The notes under the pieces: model-generated
What the model saw: only the letters and a program-made list of their open reading frames with translations
What the model was told of the DNA's origin: nothing
The model's database searches: none
Assembly: GCA_050084515.1 (NCBI GenBank)
Contig: CM114275.1
Span: 3,968,001 to 4,032,000, forward strand
Source of the DNA: Blasia pusilla
Taxonomy: Eukaryota; Marchantiophyta; Marchantiopsida; Blasiales
Length of the DNA stretch: 64,000 bases
Direction: 5' to 3'
Program-made: the position numbers and the translations under genes
Part shown: positions 44,888-58,135 of the stretch, piece by piece
How the letters are laid out: the number at the start of each line of letters is the position of its first letter
How positions within the stretch are numbered: position 1 is the stretch's first letter

Positions 44888-47800
44888 ATGGCGGCCACTA
44901 ACATCGGGATCATGGACGGGGCCTATTTTGTGGGGCGCAACGAGCTCCTCAATTGGGTCAACTCCGTCCTGCACCTCAATCTCAGTAAGGTCGAAGAGGT
45001 AAGTTTGTACTTGCGAGTCTACCATCTTTCAATTTCACTGCGAGAGAGAAATTTGGATGAGTTAGTTATACGCACTGCCATGGAATTCCGTGACCTACCA
45101 ACCTTAACTGCACGGGAGCCTCCTCCATTCACCTCTCCCCATAATCTTGGATTGGATCGTGTCTGGATTCTTACTCGCGTTCGAACTTCGAACTACCAAC
45201 CTCAACTTCGCGGGAGCCTCCATTCACGCTCCCTATAATCTGGGATCGGGTCTGGAACCTTACTCGTGTTGGAAAGCCTGTCTTCAGCGATGTCTTCAGC
45301 TTAATCGGAAGGACTTTTTGAAATCGTCAGATTCGTTTCTCCTCACTAGCTGTGGTTGATGGCCTGGCCAATTCAGTTCGGTAGATACGCTCGATATTCA
45401 TTCTGTGAGATTCGAGTTTGGTGACCGATCGTCCCGAGTTCGAAACTAAGGTTTGGATATGATTTATTTCTGGAAATCACCGGATCTCCCCGTTCAAAAT
45501 TATCGAAGGAATGATCACATCGACGAGTGGGGAGATCTTGGGATGTGAATGTGCTTGCCAGACGTGTCCAGAGTGAGCTGTCTAGATAATATACTAATCG
45601 CGTGCATTCGGTAACAGGGCTATCTCCCCTCTACCCTACAATCACTGGCCTAGATCTGCAGTCGGTCAAGTCCGTCGTAAAATATCGAACAGACGATTCA
45701 ATTGAGCGCCTGCTAAAAGAGATTCCTCCCGTCTTTCCCGATCATCATCTTCATCGATCTTGCTGGGAAAGTTGTTTGTCTTGTGAGCTAGGACACTTCG
45801 ATCACGTGTGATTATGCGTTTTCCCACGGACATTCTGCTATTTGTTTCCACATGCGTCAATGAATGCATACGAGCCGGGTCTTAAAGTGCTAACCCACAT
45901 CGAGATCGATCCACAGCTCAAGGACTATTTGCGAGTTCAGAAACTAGGAAGAGCGAAACGCTGGTCCTAGTCTATAGGGGGGTGGTCAGCTTTAGGACCC
46001 CGCGGGTAGAGCCTTTCGACGCTCCCATGGTCCATGTTCATGGACAAGACGCCTGTCTTTGATGCGTGCACGATAAACCTTTCCGTGCGTTTGAGATGCG
46101 CCTACAGTTGTGATTTTCGAGTCGCGTGATGGATTCGAGCTCATCAGGACCCGCACCTAGTTTAGAATCGAAGACCCGCGTAGTATCGCCGGCTGGTCCC
46201 AGATGAGATTACCTGAAAGAAGGCGTTTCTCAGCTGATAGCACTTGTATCTGGAGCGTAAAGTGAATGCTAGAGTAGGAGTTTTTGTCGGAGAGTACCAT
46301 TGTGTTAAGCCTTCGGTTCACGGATGACTCGATCAGGCAGGAATAGATGGCCGACGAGACGTTTCGTGCGATCAGGGTGTGAGGACGCCCGATCAACGAC
46401 AGATTGAATAGGCCAAAACTTGCAATCACTGTCTTTAGGAACCTCCATTTCTCTGGCGTACGGACGCACAAGCCTCGTGAATTGTTGGCAGGCGATGCAT
46501 CGAGATTCATTCTCTAGGCTTTAAGTCTAGATCTGTTCCTGCAAGTGCTCAAATGCGCAAAGAACTCGATCTTGATTCTCGTCACCTTGAACCTCGAGCG
46601 GAGTGGACCACCTCGATCAGTTCCGGAGAAAATAGTTTTTAGATCCGGAAGATTTACTATCTGAGCGTGTAGTTTACGGCGAGGTTCAAGCTCGGTCTAG
46701 TTCTGGGCATGAAAAGTTCAATTTGAAGGACTCGGATGTGCGTGTTGACCTCGACCTTGTGCTCATAGTAAAATTGTAGACCTAACGCATGTTTCGTCTC
46801 GTGCATGAACTGATTATCTTGCTTGCCTTGCACACGCATGACTTTTGTGCAGGCGGCCTCAGGGGCAGTACATTGCCAGCTGATGGATGCGGCTCATCCA
46901 GGAGTGGTTCCGATGCACAAGGTTCCATATCTCTTTACTTCAGGGTGGATTTATAACTCCTTCCTGCCCGCAAATCCCTTTCTCGATGAAGATAGCGTCA
47001 GCGATGAGAATCTAGCAGTAACTCATCGAGTAGATAAATCTGGATACCCTGTGGGATTCTCTCATATTGTGAAAACTAACCCGTGCTGTGCTGAGGCTGA
47101 GGATGAGGATGAGGATGAGGAGGAGGAGGAGGAGGAGCAAATGACATGAAGCCGACAGTTCGTGCTGATATGGAGTCTTTACATCTTCTCTGTGCGTGCA
47201 GGTCAACTATGATGCGAGAAACGAGTATGAGATGATTCAAAACTACAAGATTCTTCAGGAAGTCTTCAACAAGCTGAACATTGGCAAGGTTCGCGCTAGC
47301 TATAGTTGGAACATCCGATCTGTGCTTGAATATCTGTGTAGGGGAATGCAATCTTTACTCAGTACCTATATGATCACGATCTGGCGTCGGAATGAAAGTT
47401 AGATAAAGGTTTCAAAACGTTCAATCACTTTGTCTTCGTTGAAGTGGTATGAGGCCTGATTTAGAAAAAGTTTGACTGGAGCCCTGCGCTCTGTATTCGT
47501 GGCAATCATGTGGGAAGGAGTTTTGGAAAATGTGGTATTCCTGTCCTCACACTGAGCAATCTATGCAGCACATCGAAGTCAGCAAGCTTGTCAAGGGAAA
47601 GCCTCTCGACAATTTAGAGTTTATGCAGTGGCTGAAGAGATATTGTGACTCAATCAACGGCGGGGTCGTTAGCTTGAGGTATGTTGTTCACCACCGCAGA
47701 TCGATATGCGTTTGTCTTAGAATAAGCCCCACCATGAGGATCCGGAACCAAACGAGGGATCGATCATATCTCCCTGTCTACTGCGTCATTCTCTTTGTGG

Positions 47801-50800
47801 AAACACCAGCAAGCTATCCGGATTGCGGAACTCAGCGATTACTCCTCACCAACTGACAAATGGACAACGGATCTCCGCCCATCGATTCATATCTACCTGG
47901 TCCATCGACATTGTCGTGAATCGATCTTTCTCTCTCTCAAACCTGTCCGCCGTTCTATCCTTCAACCTACCCACCATAGCTTCCGTGCCTTGGAGTCTTA
48001 CATGGCTGGCCAATTGGAGAGAAATCTGGGACCTTCTACAGATGTGTTACTCGCTTTCCCATTGCGAGAGTCTACAATGCACTTTACAAACCCTTCCTTT
48101 TTCCTCAACAAGGAGGAAAACATTGGGCAGCCAACTTTTTGAGAATCAGATTTCGCATGGGATTTGCAAAAGCGTCCTCACGTACCAAAAACATCGTCAG
48201 TATATGATCACAGTCTATGTCTGCTTAGTTGCCCCCCCTCCACCTCTCCCCCCTCCTTCTCCCCCAGTAATCCGCGAAGCAATCTAGTGAGACAGGACAT
48301 TCATCATGAACAGTTTTGTTCGAATGTTGTCTTAACGTTCAGAATAAGCGAAACACTCCAAAGACATGAATTCACCAGACTTCCTGTTGCGCAAGAATTG
48401 AAAGTTTTGTGGAACTGTGTGCTCCCCTGCAGCTACAATCCAACGGAGAGGAGAAAGGAGTCTTACAGAGGACCGAAAGATGGAAAACCACGACCACACA
48501 TGAACGGATCGACAACGTCTAGCAGGGACGCTGGACACGGGAGTCACTGTTCTGCCAAATCGCCGAATTCTAACTCCATGAATACGAGCTCCAACGGTAC
48601 CATAATGACATCTAGAACCTCCGCATCTTCCCCAAGACGAGATTCGCACTCATCTTGTAAGTTCAGCGGGGGATTCCTTACATCAATGAGATCTGAATTG
48701 TGATACTTTCCTTCGATTCCGCACTTTTTCTCGAGCTCGCAGCTCATGCAAAGCGGAAGCTTTTATGAAATGGTGTCTCCATCATCGATTTCAGGTCAAT
48801 TGTAGCGATTGGTTCAATGAACACGCGGTAGGGTTAACATTGGCTGTGACGGTATCTGACGATGATGAAGATTTGTGATCGGATCTGGTTTGCAGCACAC
48901 GGATCAAGCAAGTCGAACAGATCGTATATGCCTGCTATTCCACCGGAAGTTCGCGCTCTCAACGAGCAGGTGCTCTTTTCAACACCGATGAAATTTTGCT
49001 TGGTTTTGCCTTTGCGATGCAGTCTGTAGCCTATTCTGGGGAATTGGAAGCTGAAACATCCGTTCATTCTTCTGTCGTTCATATCTGTTGCTGCATCCTT
49101 CGAGATCCTTTCTGCAAAGACGTTCTTTCTTTTGAGTTTGCGTGACCTTCGGTGGAATGCACACAAACTTATGTTTCTTCAAGTCCCATGGGCACTTTAG
49201 ATCCGCGTGGATGGTAAATCAGTTCAATCATTCGTTCATTTCTTCTTATCCATGGTTTCAGCGCTCTTCGATCCAAGTGCTGGTAGTATAAGTTACAACC
49301 TTGACCTCTAGGAAGACTTGAAAGGCACGAATGCACTTGCAGATTAGATCAGCACTGGTTTCGATGGTGAAGCTAACGGTCGCGAAAGGTTTTTGACTCA
49401 TTCGTCCATAGGGAATTTGTGGGATCGGTAAGTGTTGCTGATCTTGATAGTAAAGAGAACGAGTTTCTTAGCACATTCATAATGGGCCGCGGTTGTGACA
49501 GGTTGCAGAGCTGAAGCTGTCGATGGAGAACTTGGAAAAGGAGAGGGATTTCTACTTTGGAAAGCTGCGGGACATTGAGACTGTTTGTCAAAACCCTGAG
49601 CTTGGCCATCTTCCGGTATGTCTTGCAAGGTCAGCCCTTGAAATTTCCATCATGAAAATGACTGTGCAGCTGCTACCTCCTCTTCTTTCTACTCCAGCAG
49701 CTCACACTCCTGCCCCTTCCTTCCATCTCTCATTGAAATTGAATTCGTTGGGGTTGGGACTGCCCACAGCCTAGCCCCAGGGAACTGATGTCTCCTACCC
49801 TCGGGGGCAACGGCGTTGCGCAGGCCTAACATGTGAGATTTTTGTCTAATATTGCTTGAAAACTTCACAATAGAAAAGAATCTGCTTCATGGATCATCCA
49901 AGCCAAAAAGCTCGAAATCTGATCGTGCAAGGTTCTCGATACACAGGCATGGAAAGGACCCTATGAGCCCAATAGGCTTCTAGCGGACCTGATAGGGGAA
50001 GAAATCGATCAATCTATCCTCTTCTCTCCATTGTTAATGAATGCTTAATATTCAGAACATCCGATTCTCCTCCCTGAAAGTTGGAAACTCCTCTGAGCAA
50101 CGAAGTGCTCATGCTCGAACGTTTTCTTTCCTAGTTTCCCTTACAAATCCTTGGCCCTTTATCTGTTGTTTCCCAACCCTATCTATAATCGTCCTTGTCG
50201 TCAGGAACGTGTCTCTCCTTCTTTCTTTCCTCGGTTCTTTCCTTTTTCTTGATCACGACTTCGATTTCTGTCCGTCTGTTTGCTCTCCACTCTTCCACTC
50301 GTCTCTCCAATCTCTTCAACAATTCAGTCCGTTCACAGGGTTTCCCCTCAAAAATCGGACCGCATTACTACTTTCGCAACTTCCTCTCGAGTTTCTCCTT
50401 TGCCGCTTTGCTCCTTTGCCTTCCCATTGCATACTAGAGGTGAGCAAAATCCGGGATTCAGTGTCTTGAGTTCCTGTTCTCCACTCTTGACTGGAAGTAT
50501 TGTTGTTGTTCTTCTTCCCATGTTTGTTAAAATAGCTCTTGAGATCCGTCCGTAGCTAGTGATCTGACGCTCGTGAACGGCCTCCCAAGACTAGAATTTG
50601 CAAACAAGATTATCTATCACCCTCAGAAAAAAGTTGTGGACTATGTTGTCAGGCATCGGTAATTGTGGACTACATTATATGTGAAATCGATATGTGGCGG
50701 TTAAATGGCTATCGTGAAGATTAACTGGCCAGGGCTCGTTCATGACGCGAACGTTCGGGGTGATGCGAATCTTCCACGTTCAATTGTCGATCTTTCGTGC

Positions 50801-52427
50801 TAGGAACATCTTTCGGGTCTCGAAAATTGCGATCTATGATCGAGTTGCAAGGACTGACCGTCCAATACATAGTGCTAGAACTGTGTCAACAGCCAGCTTC
50901 CAGTTTTGAGATTTAGATGCACAGCAATGAACCCATCCAGTACTAGATGCTCTGCAGATTGCTGCCAACTAGAGTTTGTGAAGGATCAAAATTGTGAATA
51001 CCCCTGACTGTCCTAACCCTGCCAACATTGCGAGAGTACGAGAGACTATCTCTTTCAGCTCGAAGTTTCCTCTGTGGATATGGTGGAGTAGTAGGCATCT
51101 CATCTCCTGTAACCATGAATACGAATTCATGGTCGTAGAGTTCTAAACTCTGTAGGACTGGAGATCTTTTCTGGTAGGACTGCATAAGTTTCACAGCAGT
51201 TCTGGCTGACACGGGAATCCACCAGACGGACAGGACAAGCCGAGGAAATCTCTAGATGGGTGGAACTTCGACGTTTCCAGTTCGGATCTATCTGAAAACG
51301 TGAAGACTATCATCATCCGCTCTTGATTTCGTTTCGACGATGAAACTGCGAGGTTTTAAGACACTCCACATCAGGAGCCTGATCTCACGTCAGTCCTTCT
51401 CTAGCTTTGCTTACGACTCAGAACCCTGCCCCTGTATATTAAAACCTGAGAATGTTTTTGTACATTTCAAGCGTTGGAAGGTCGTGTGTAGAATTAATTA
51501 CCGGTCGAGTACTCCGGTTGTCTGGAGCTCTTCGACCTACTCGAGGAGCTCGCTAGCTAGCTAGCTCGGAGCAAGCTGAAGAGGCTCCGTTTGGAGGCAG
51601 GCCTTGGAAGGTTTTCGAAGCTGTAAGTTATAGGATGGATTTACTGACTAAACCATTCATGTACATTAATATGAGAAGCTGTGGGCGACCCATTAAAAGC
51701 TGTGGAGATCTGCGAAGGGCAGACGGATCTATCAGCGGTGTGCTTGGTGCGCGTTTCATGCATGCGAGCCGAGCTGTTCTCATAGATCTGTAGACCTTCT
51801 TGGCGATTGGTGGATCTCCTACAAGTCGGAAAAATAAAATGGATACGTTGTGTGCCAAATTCGACGAGTTTTATCTTTGATTGATGTGGGATCTCGGGGA
51901 TGCACGAAGCTCCTCCTGTGTAGATGTTGGAATGGCGATCTCGTGGGGCTTGGCGAAGATGAGATGAGATGTTCGGGATTGTAGACCGTCACTTGATCTG
52001 GAATTGAGAGAGCTGCGGAAGTAATGGAATGGAGTGGTGCGTGCAGATTATTATGGCAGTTCAAAGGATTCTATTCGCAGCAGAGGACAGTCCTTCAGTG
52101 ATCATGGAGGCTCAGGCTATGGCATGCGAGAATTGCCCCGTCGAGCAGCCTTGCATCGAGAAGCGAGACACGCCGTACGTGGACGAAATCTTGCCCTCGG
52201 AGCTGGATGACCAGCGAACGGCGGTCGTCAGTTCGGGGTGGGACGATCATCAGCATCAACAGCAGAGGTCTAGGCGCAAGAGCATGGCGACTCTTGCAGC
52301 CGCCGCCGCCGCCGGTGAACCAACTGGTGTGTATCCCCGACATCACAACAGAAGTCCTTATGAAGGATCTCGAGATCGTGGCCACGGAGAGTTTCGTCAA
52401 ACCCCTTCAACTCTAAGAGTCAAGTAG
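44888..52427 (+). CDS. EB1: Microtubule end-binding protein EB1 (8 coding exons)
   Basis: Tracks growing microtubule plus ends and recruits partners. Exons: 44888-44998, 46853-46921, 47202-47288, 47569-47678, 48433-48656, 48896-48969, 49502-49615, 52047-52427. All borders are GT-AG and the frame is continuous for 389 residues. The calponin-homology domain (about 8-115) holds [48 protein letters not shown] and [21 protein letters not shown] Ser/Asn-rich linker (about 126-225) is followed by the EB1 coiled coil with [14 protein letters not shown] (about 239-252) and [14 protein letters not shown]. The tail (about 285-389) is longer than in typical plant EB1s. It has a Cys-containing segment, a QQQ/RSRRKS basic patch and an Ala run, which resembles the basic tail of the EB1c type more than an acidic EEY end; that subtype is tentative. 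Intron 7 is 2.4 kb. No lesion was seen. Confidence 0.95.
47095..47142 (+). repeat. (GAGGAT)n/(GAG)n microsatellite in EB1 intron 2
   Basis: GATGAGGATGAGGATGAGGA then GAG units lie inside the 280-bp intron between exons 2 and 3. Because intron 2 is also open in frame, the repeat can look like an acidic coding tract. The exon junction and family alignment show it is intronic. Confidence 0.8.
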
Positions 52428-55400
52428 CGGCATGCGCAGCCTGCAGCTGCTGCCATCTAGACCTCTTCTGTGAATAGTACGTACCCATGACACCCGACCT
52501 TAGCTCAGCCCTCTTACGCTAAGCTAGCTAGGCACTGTACAGGAGAACGAAGAAAAAATCTCTTGGCCCATGCACATCCCCACAGGCTCGAGAGACTTCT
52601 ACTAGCTGCTGCAGTCATTCACTACGACGCAAAACAGAGTTCTAAAGAGAGGAGAGGAGAGAGAGAGAGAGAGAGAGTGAGAGATTTACGTTCAGACCAT
52701 AAAATTACTGAATCTAGCTAGCTAGCTAGCCAGCTGCGTGCTGCTGCTCCAAACATTAATGCATTTGTAGGCTGTGATCTGTAGATAGCTATTGCTACTC
52801 ACGATCATTGGATATTTCAGTTCGTGCTTTTCTCGATCGGTAGACCTGACCAGGCCGAATCCTCCGACCGCTGACCAAGGATGCAAGCTTCTCCCGGGCC
52901 GGGATCTACGACCACCACCACCACCACCACCACCACTTACCGGTACCAGCCAGCCGCCAGCCTCAGTTTTATGCTAGAACTGCTTGTCTTGGAAATGCAA
53001 CGTACCAATGGCCAGCCCCTAGGTTCATTGAGTAGCTCTACCTATAGACCTGTCGACCACCATCGACTTTCCCACCGAATTTTAAAACTGGTCTTATGTC
53101 GAGACTGAGATATTTGATTATTCTTAAGCGACCTGCAAGGATAAGTTTGGTACAATTGATAAAAGTTTTGCATACAAAATTACCTCCCCTCGAGAATGAT
53201 ATTCGATTCTATGTCCCCATCAATAACCTCGCCCCCTCAAGAGTCGATGGAGCGAGGAATCACGTACATGTAGTCGACGACGTATGTTACACAATGTCAT
53301 AGATCTTTCTTGCTATCCGATACCTTCCTCCCTTCCTACCTATCTACCCTTCTTCCTACTTCCTACCTACTTACCTATCCATCCATCCATCTAACAATCA
53401 ATCGATATATACACACGGCACCGGTACTCTGCTCACCAAGAGCTGTAAGCTGTGTTACTGTCGTGGACGATCACCCATATACTATAAATGTACGATGTCA
53501 CAGTCAGCCAGGTAGCTGACCGATCAGGTTCCGTGGTATATCTAGGACGACCTCCATCCATCCGACATCTTGGAGTCGAGGAATCTCATCGTGAACTCTC
53601 TAGATCGTCTACCAGCTCCCTAGACAGTTTCTGATACTGTGATGTGATCCCCAAAGTGTAATCATTCATGTATTACTTGTTCCGTCTATCGTCGGCATCC
53701 ATTCGAACCGGCGGATGCGTTCAGTGACGGCGAGCGCTTCAACTATGGATGCGGTGCTCGTAGCACGGCACCGCATGTCTGGGCTCTCGCATGTGACATG
53801 GACGGAACGGTCGACCCCCGGTCCACTTCTCGAACGGGCTGATTTCGAAAGCGCGCGTGCAGTTTCCATCGATGTCTCGAACTCGAGCTTGATCTGACTC
53901 GTGATCGGGTGTCTTGGTTCCCACTGCGGCGAGCGGCAGATTCTTCAGAACATCATGCTATGCTGCTGATGAGATCACTGCTGATGCGGGCCGTGCAGCT
54001 GCTCGAGCTCCTGACATTCACGATCTTCCTTCCAACACAGCGAGTAGAGTTGGCCTGCAGCTGCTCCGCGCGCTCGGCTCGAGTGACGCGAAAGTGGACC
54101 GGTGAAGGAAAAAGTGAAAAAAATTGTCTCTCTCGCTGCCCTGCTCGAGCTCTCATCGTTCAAAACGTCTGTATGCTCCGTCTTCCGCTTGAGAACCTAG
54201 TTTGGCCATGGCATGGAATGCAGCAAGTGTCATACTCAAATTTTGATGTCCACGAACAGATCGATCGGCTTCTGGCTACCAAGCAGATCATTCTATATAA
54301 AGCTGCAAGTTAACCTCGATGGACAACGAATTTAAGACTTGTTTCTGTTCACATTTAGCACTTAAGGTGTCTACTATATTGCCACCTTATTATCATCAAG
54401 AGTTAACACGGCCTTCTACCATCTCCACAACTTAACATTTTCGTGGACGGTCTGTTCTGGTTAATCATCGAATGCGAAAACGATCTTCTTGAACTATATA
54501 GGCTACCTAGCATAGCCCGACCCCGAGATTTAGCCTCGCTGCCCATCCTTGAGTCTCTGAATTGTACAATCCCCCGGGTGCCTGACCGATTGAACTCCCG
54601 TCCTCAAGTCCAGGTAAACGTTGCAAAGCACTTCTTGGAACCCTCACTTTATACAGAGCTTGGAGTTCAGGTCAAGAGCTGCAACCCCTGGAAAGTGAAG
54701 AACGGGGAGTGTCTGCAATTTTCGGATCGATCTGCGGAGCCGTAGGTTTCATACAATACAGATATTTTGGGATGGGACAGATTTAGCGCGGGCCTAGTAG
54801 AACTTAATGTCATGCACACTGCGTGCGACCCTTTCCAAATTCATGCCAGTGAGCCAAGTACTTGAGTAGGTAGGAGTCCTGATTTCAAACCTGGCGAGTG
54901 ACCACCCCTACAACATAAAGTTCACCGTCTCTACATCCTTGTGACAGAAGATGCTCATTAACTTGGAGTTTCTGCTTCTACTCATATGATCACAGTCGTA
55001 CGAGTGGCTAGTTATTCGAAGGAACCAGACACGTTTCCGCTCTTAATCGATTCGATTTGATATGGGATGAGTCGGAATGGATTGGTGGAAAATCTTGGAG
55101 CCTGTTTTCAGTTTCACTCGTAGTGTGTGGTGCTTTCTGTTAAAACTTATCATTCTTAGATCGAAAAACGCCGCTGATGCATGCTTTGGATGTAAGAGAA
55201 GAAGATTAACGCAGCTCAGTGTGATTGCAGAACATCTCCAAGAGTACTTTCCCGCCTCGCATGCATGCAACTACTCGCTGTTCCTTTTCTCGTCTTCGAG
55301 TGCGGATTCATCTTACGAGTCTCATGATGCGAGATCGGAACGACGAGTCGTCGTACCACCACTCGGGCTCAGAAATCGGCATGTTGTCCCAGACCTCCGT

Positions 55401-57439
55401 CACCATCCATTTGAAGCCATGGTGTACGTCGAGTAGCTAGCTAGAGCTACATCTTCTAAACGATCTTACATTCTGTAACATATCTAGTCTATTCACAGTT
55501 TTAGTTAGGAAACATCCAAAGGTGCCCTCCAGGCGCAGCAGTCTAGGGTAGCGACATTGCCAGTGTTTGGGACGACTGAACTAGTTCGTTCCAGCATTCG
55601 AGCACTTTTAATGGGCCATGTCGACAGCAGCCAAAATCGGTGCAGATGTTACATGGGACCCGTACGTGTAGGTAGTACTTCTAGACATGAATGAATCAAA
55701 TCCAACCTTGTGCAATTGGGTACTGTATAGCTCGCCATCGGCCGCAAGAGCTCAGGACTAGCTAGGAACTCACAACCGTCGGAACATGTACTTTTTGACC
55801 ACCGAACTGGAGAACATATATAGACGAGCGAGAGCTAGCTTGATCGCTTATGAAGCTCTCGGGCTAATGATCGCACTGTGACGAGTTTGCGTCGAAATTC
55901 CGATGGAAGATGTGCAGTTCTTGAATAATAGTCACTGCCCGCACGATTGAACGCCGCATAGCAACATCACGCGTTCCAAGTACAGAAAGTTGCGCATCTA
56001 CATATTGCAATTGGACCCCCGGGGCATCCTCGGTTCGTTCAATAGGACTAAAATCTCAGTCTACAGACGTGTCCGCGTACATGCAAACTTAAGTCACTCA
56101 CGACTCTTAACAAGAGCAGGCTTCTTCGAGCTTGAATCGCTGTACATGTGTGTTCGAATTCACATGGTATTTTTCAGAATCCTGCTATGGAGGACGAGCC
56201 TCTATGATCACCGAAGCCTTGAGCTCTTCACCCTTCCGCAAAAGAAATCGAAGCTACCCTATACGACACGATACCTCACATGATAAATGCTTGGAGCCTT
56301 CGGAATTCATCGAACCATGACGTTGTGCATGCCGAAGGGATCCAGAGGCCATAGTCTCCAACAATCGCAGGAAGGTAATTAATTGCATCCAGACCCCTCG
56401 AATGAATTTGGTGCAGCCCTCGGGAATGAACAAATAAGTGTAGTACTTGCGTTTCCTGTAGGCAAGAGGAGGACAACAGATGTTGGGAAGCCAAATGCTA
56501 TAGCACAGAAGTGGGTTGTGCAGGATACCGCCTCTCAGGTGTAAAGTAAAAGCTTCGATCCATGCGCTACGAGTGTAGGTCTATGATCGTTCAACTCCTG
56601 ATTTTGCAATTGGTTTCGCAATTTCGCAGCACAAAGATCTCACGATAGCATGGAGGTATGGGTTGCAGGCGATCTCGGGCCTGGGCTAGCGGCAGACGCA
56701 TGCATTTATCATCTCTGTCATCTGAACCTTTCATTCACCGTGGGCTGCCGTGCTACCTGAACGAAAGTGCTGTGGTGAAAGTGTGTAGTAGGAATAGTAA
56801 TAGTAGTAGTAATTACGTATCCCAAGTCCCGCACAGACGTTGAAAGTAGGAAGACTTAGTGTCATTTAAAGTTGTGAATTAGCTATATTCATGAATCATC
56901 TGATTCTGCAGTCATAAACGTGTATTCGCTCGTTCTAGATCTATACGATGTATGTAAGTACGTACTTTGTCACTCTGAACGGAATCCTGTTCTCCTAGTA
57001 CGACATGAAAGTGTCAATTTACATGTATCGAATGCGAACTAGCTAATTAGCATGGTCTTGCGAAGCCCGAGTCAGGAGGAAGGACATGATGGGAGCGAAG
57101 CAATTCGGAGTCTTCTGATCCATCCAAAATTTGCCCACGTTGCTTAAAGTAGCGCATAGCGGAAGTGACACTGATGGGCCCCGGATGTCCAGTCGAGTCA
57201 CAGATCCTCCCGGAAAGTTGGCAGGATTCCCTCGGATCTTTCCAGGTGACCGCGCGAGACTGTAGATTCTTTTTATTCAGAAGTGTCTGCAAGCTTTCTC
57301 TCTATTTTCAACGATGATTCCAATTCAATCTGGTTATCGTACGTGCAGGACATCACGTCTCGGAGAAAAACACAGACAGGAGTGAAGTTCGGCTCCCAAA
57401 ATACGTTTAAGAATCCTAGTTAATGCTTTCTGATCCTCT
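52428..57439. other. EB1 downstream region and intergenic DNA
   Basis: The first part should contain the EB1 3' UTR. Simple repeats are present: (GA)n about 52650-52680, CTAGCTAG about 52715-52732, (ACC)n about 52911-52936, and CCTAC/ATCC-rich about 53325-53395. Beyond that, GC-balanced DNA carries only short frames with no recognised domain. A non-coding transcript is possible but nothing shows it. Confidence 0.45.
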
Positions 57440-57592
57440 CTATTTGGTATCCTGCTTGTCCCTGGCGCCGCCCTTGCTGGCGCTGTTGCTACCGCTGCCG
57501 CCGCCGCCGCCGCCACCGCCGCTACCAGATCCCGCCGCTCCCTTCTCGCCTCCTCCTTTACGGAACCAGCCTCCAAACCAGCCTTGGCCACC
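57440..57592 (-). CDS. Possible terminal exon of an unidentified glycine-rich protein
   Basis: After a good acceptor (CTGCGCAG|GG) the minus strand reads GGQGWFGGWFRKGGGEKG, a Gly/Ser run encoded by GGC repeats, and GGARDKQDTK before TAG at 57442-57440. The aromatic-Gly start and charged end look like a real protein C-terminus, not only repeat translation. No upstream exon was found between here and the protamine-like gene. Its gene would have to begin beyond that, or this may be chance. Family unknown. Confidence 0.35.
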   Translation of the reverse strand, partial: GGQGWFGGWFRKGGGEKGAAGSGSGGGGGGGGSGSNSASKGGARDKQDTK

Positions 57593-58135
57593 CTGCGCAG
57601 TGCCAAACCATCATTTCATTCGTCACGTCAGTTCATGAAGGAACATGTGGTTCTTCGTTTCTCTCTCCTCTCTTTCTAGAAATGTAGATTCGATGAACCC
57701 GTGATGACTGTGCATCCATCCGTGCGAAGATCGGCACGGCGGACGTATGCATCTGTAAAGTTCTACCCTATGGTTCGACCGTCACATGACATTGCATCGC
57801 ACTACGAGGTCTTTCCGCAAAATTTGAACTCTGTTTAATTGCCCATCCTTAATTGCTTTAATTTGTCAAGTCAGGCGCACGTCGCGGAGTGCGTCTTCCC
57901 TGCCCGACTCTTGACTTTCGTCGATCATTGATCATGATCGCAAATGAGCGGCACTCCGCCTTGGACTACTGTGGGATTGCTGTATTCCCTGGTGCAGTAA
58001 CGACGGGGAGGGGAGGGAGTCGGACGGACGCATGTCGGCTCAAGAGTTCCTAGGATTCCGCTCGAGGCCTTACACGAGATAAACGCGGCATTTAAATATT
58101 CCAACAGGCGTGAAAAGTAGAGGAAGGCGCAAGCG
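57593..58135. other. Downstream region of the protamine-like gene
   Basis: Likely 3' UTR and spacer. No further frame or RNA was recognised. Confidence 0.4.

Noticed and set aside
46823-47149. Frame extending EB1 exon 2 into an acidic Glu/Asp tract
   Set aside because: Family alignment and the GT donor at 46922 place the exon end before it; the acidic run is an intronic microsatellite.
53666-54313. Cluster of overlapping frames on both strands downstream of EB1
   Set aside because: No frame stands out in composition, no domain or splice-consistent model; a GC-balanced region gives open frames by chance.
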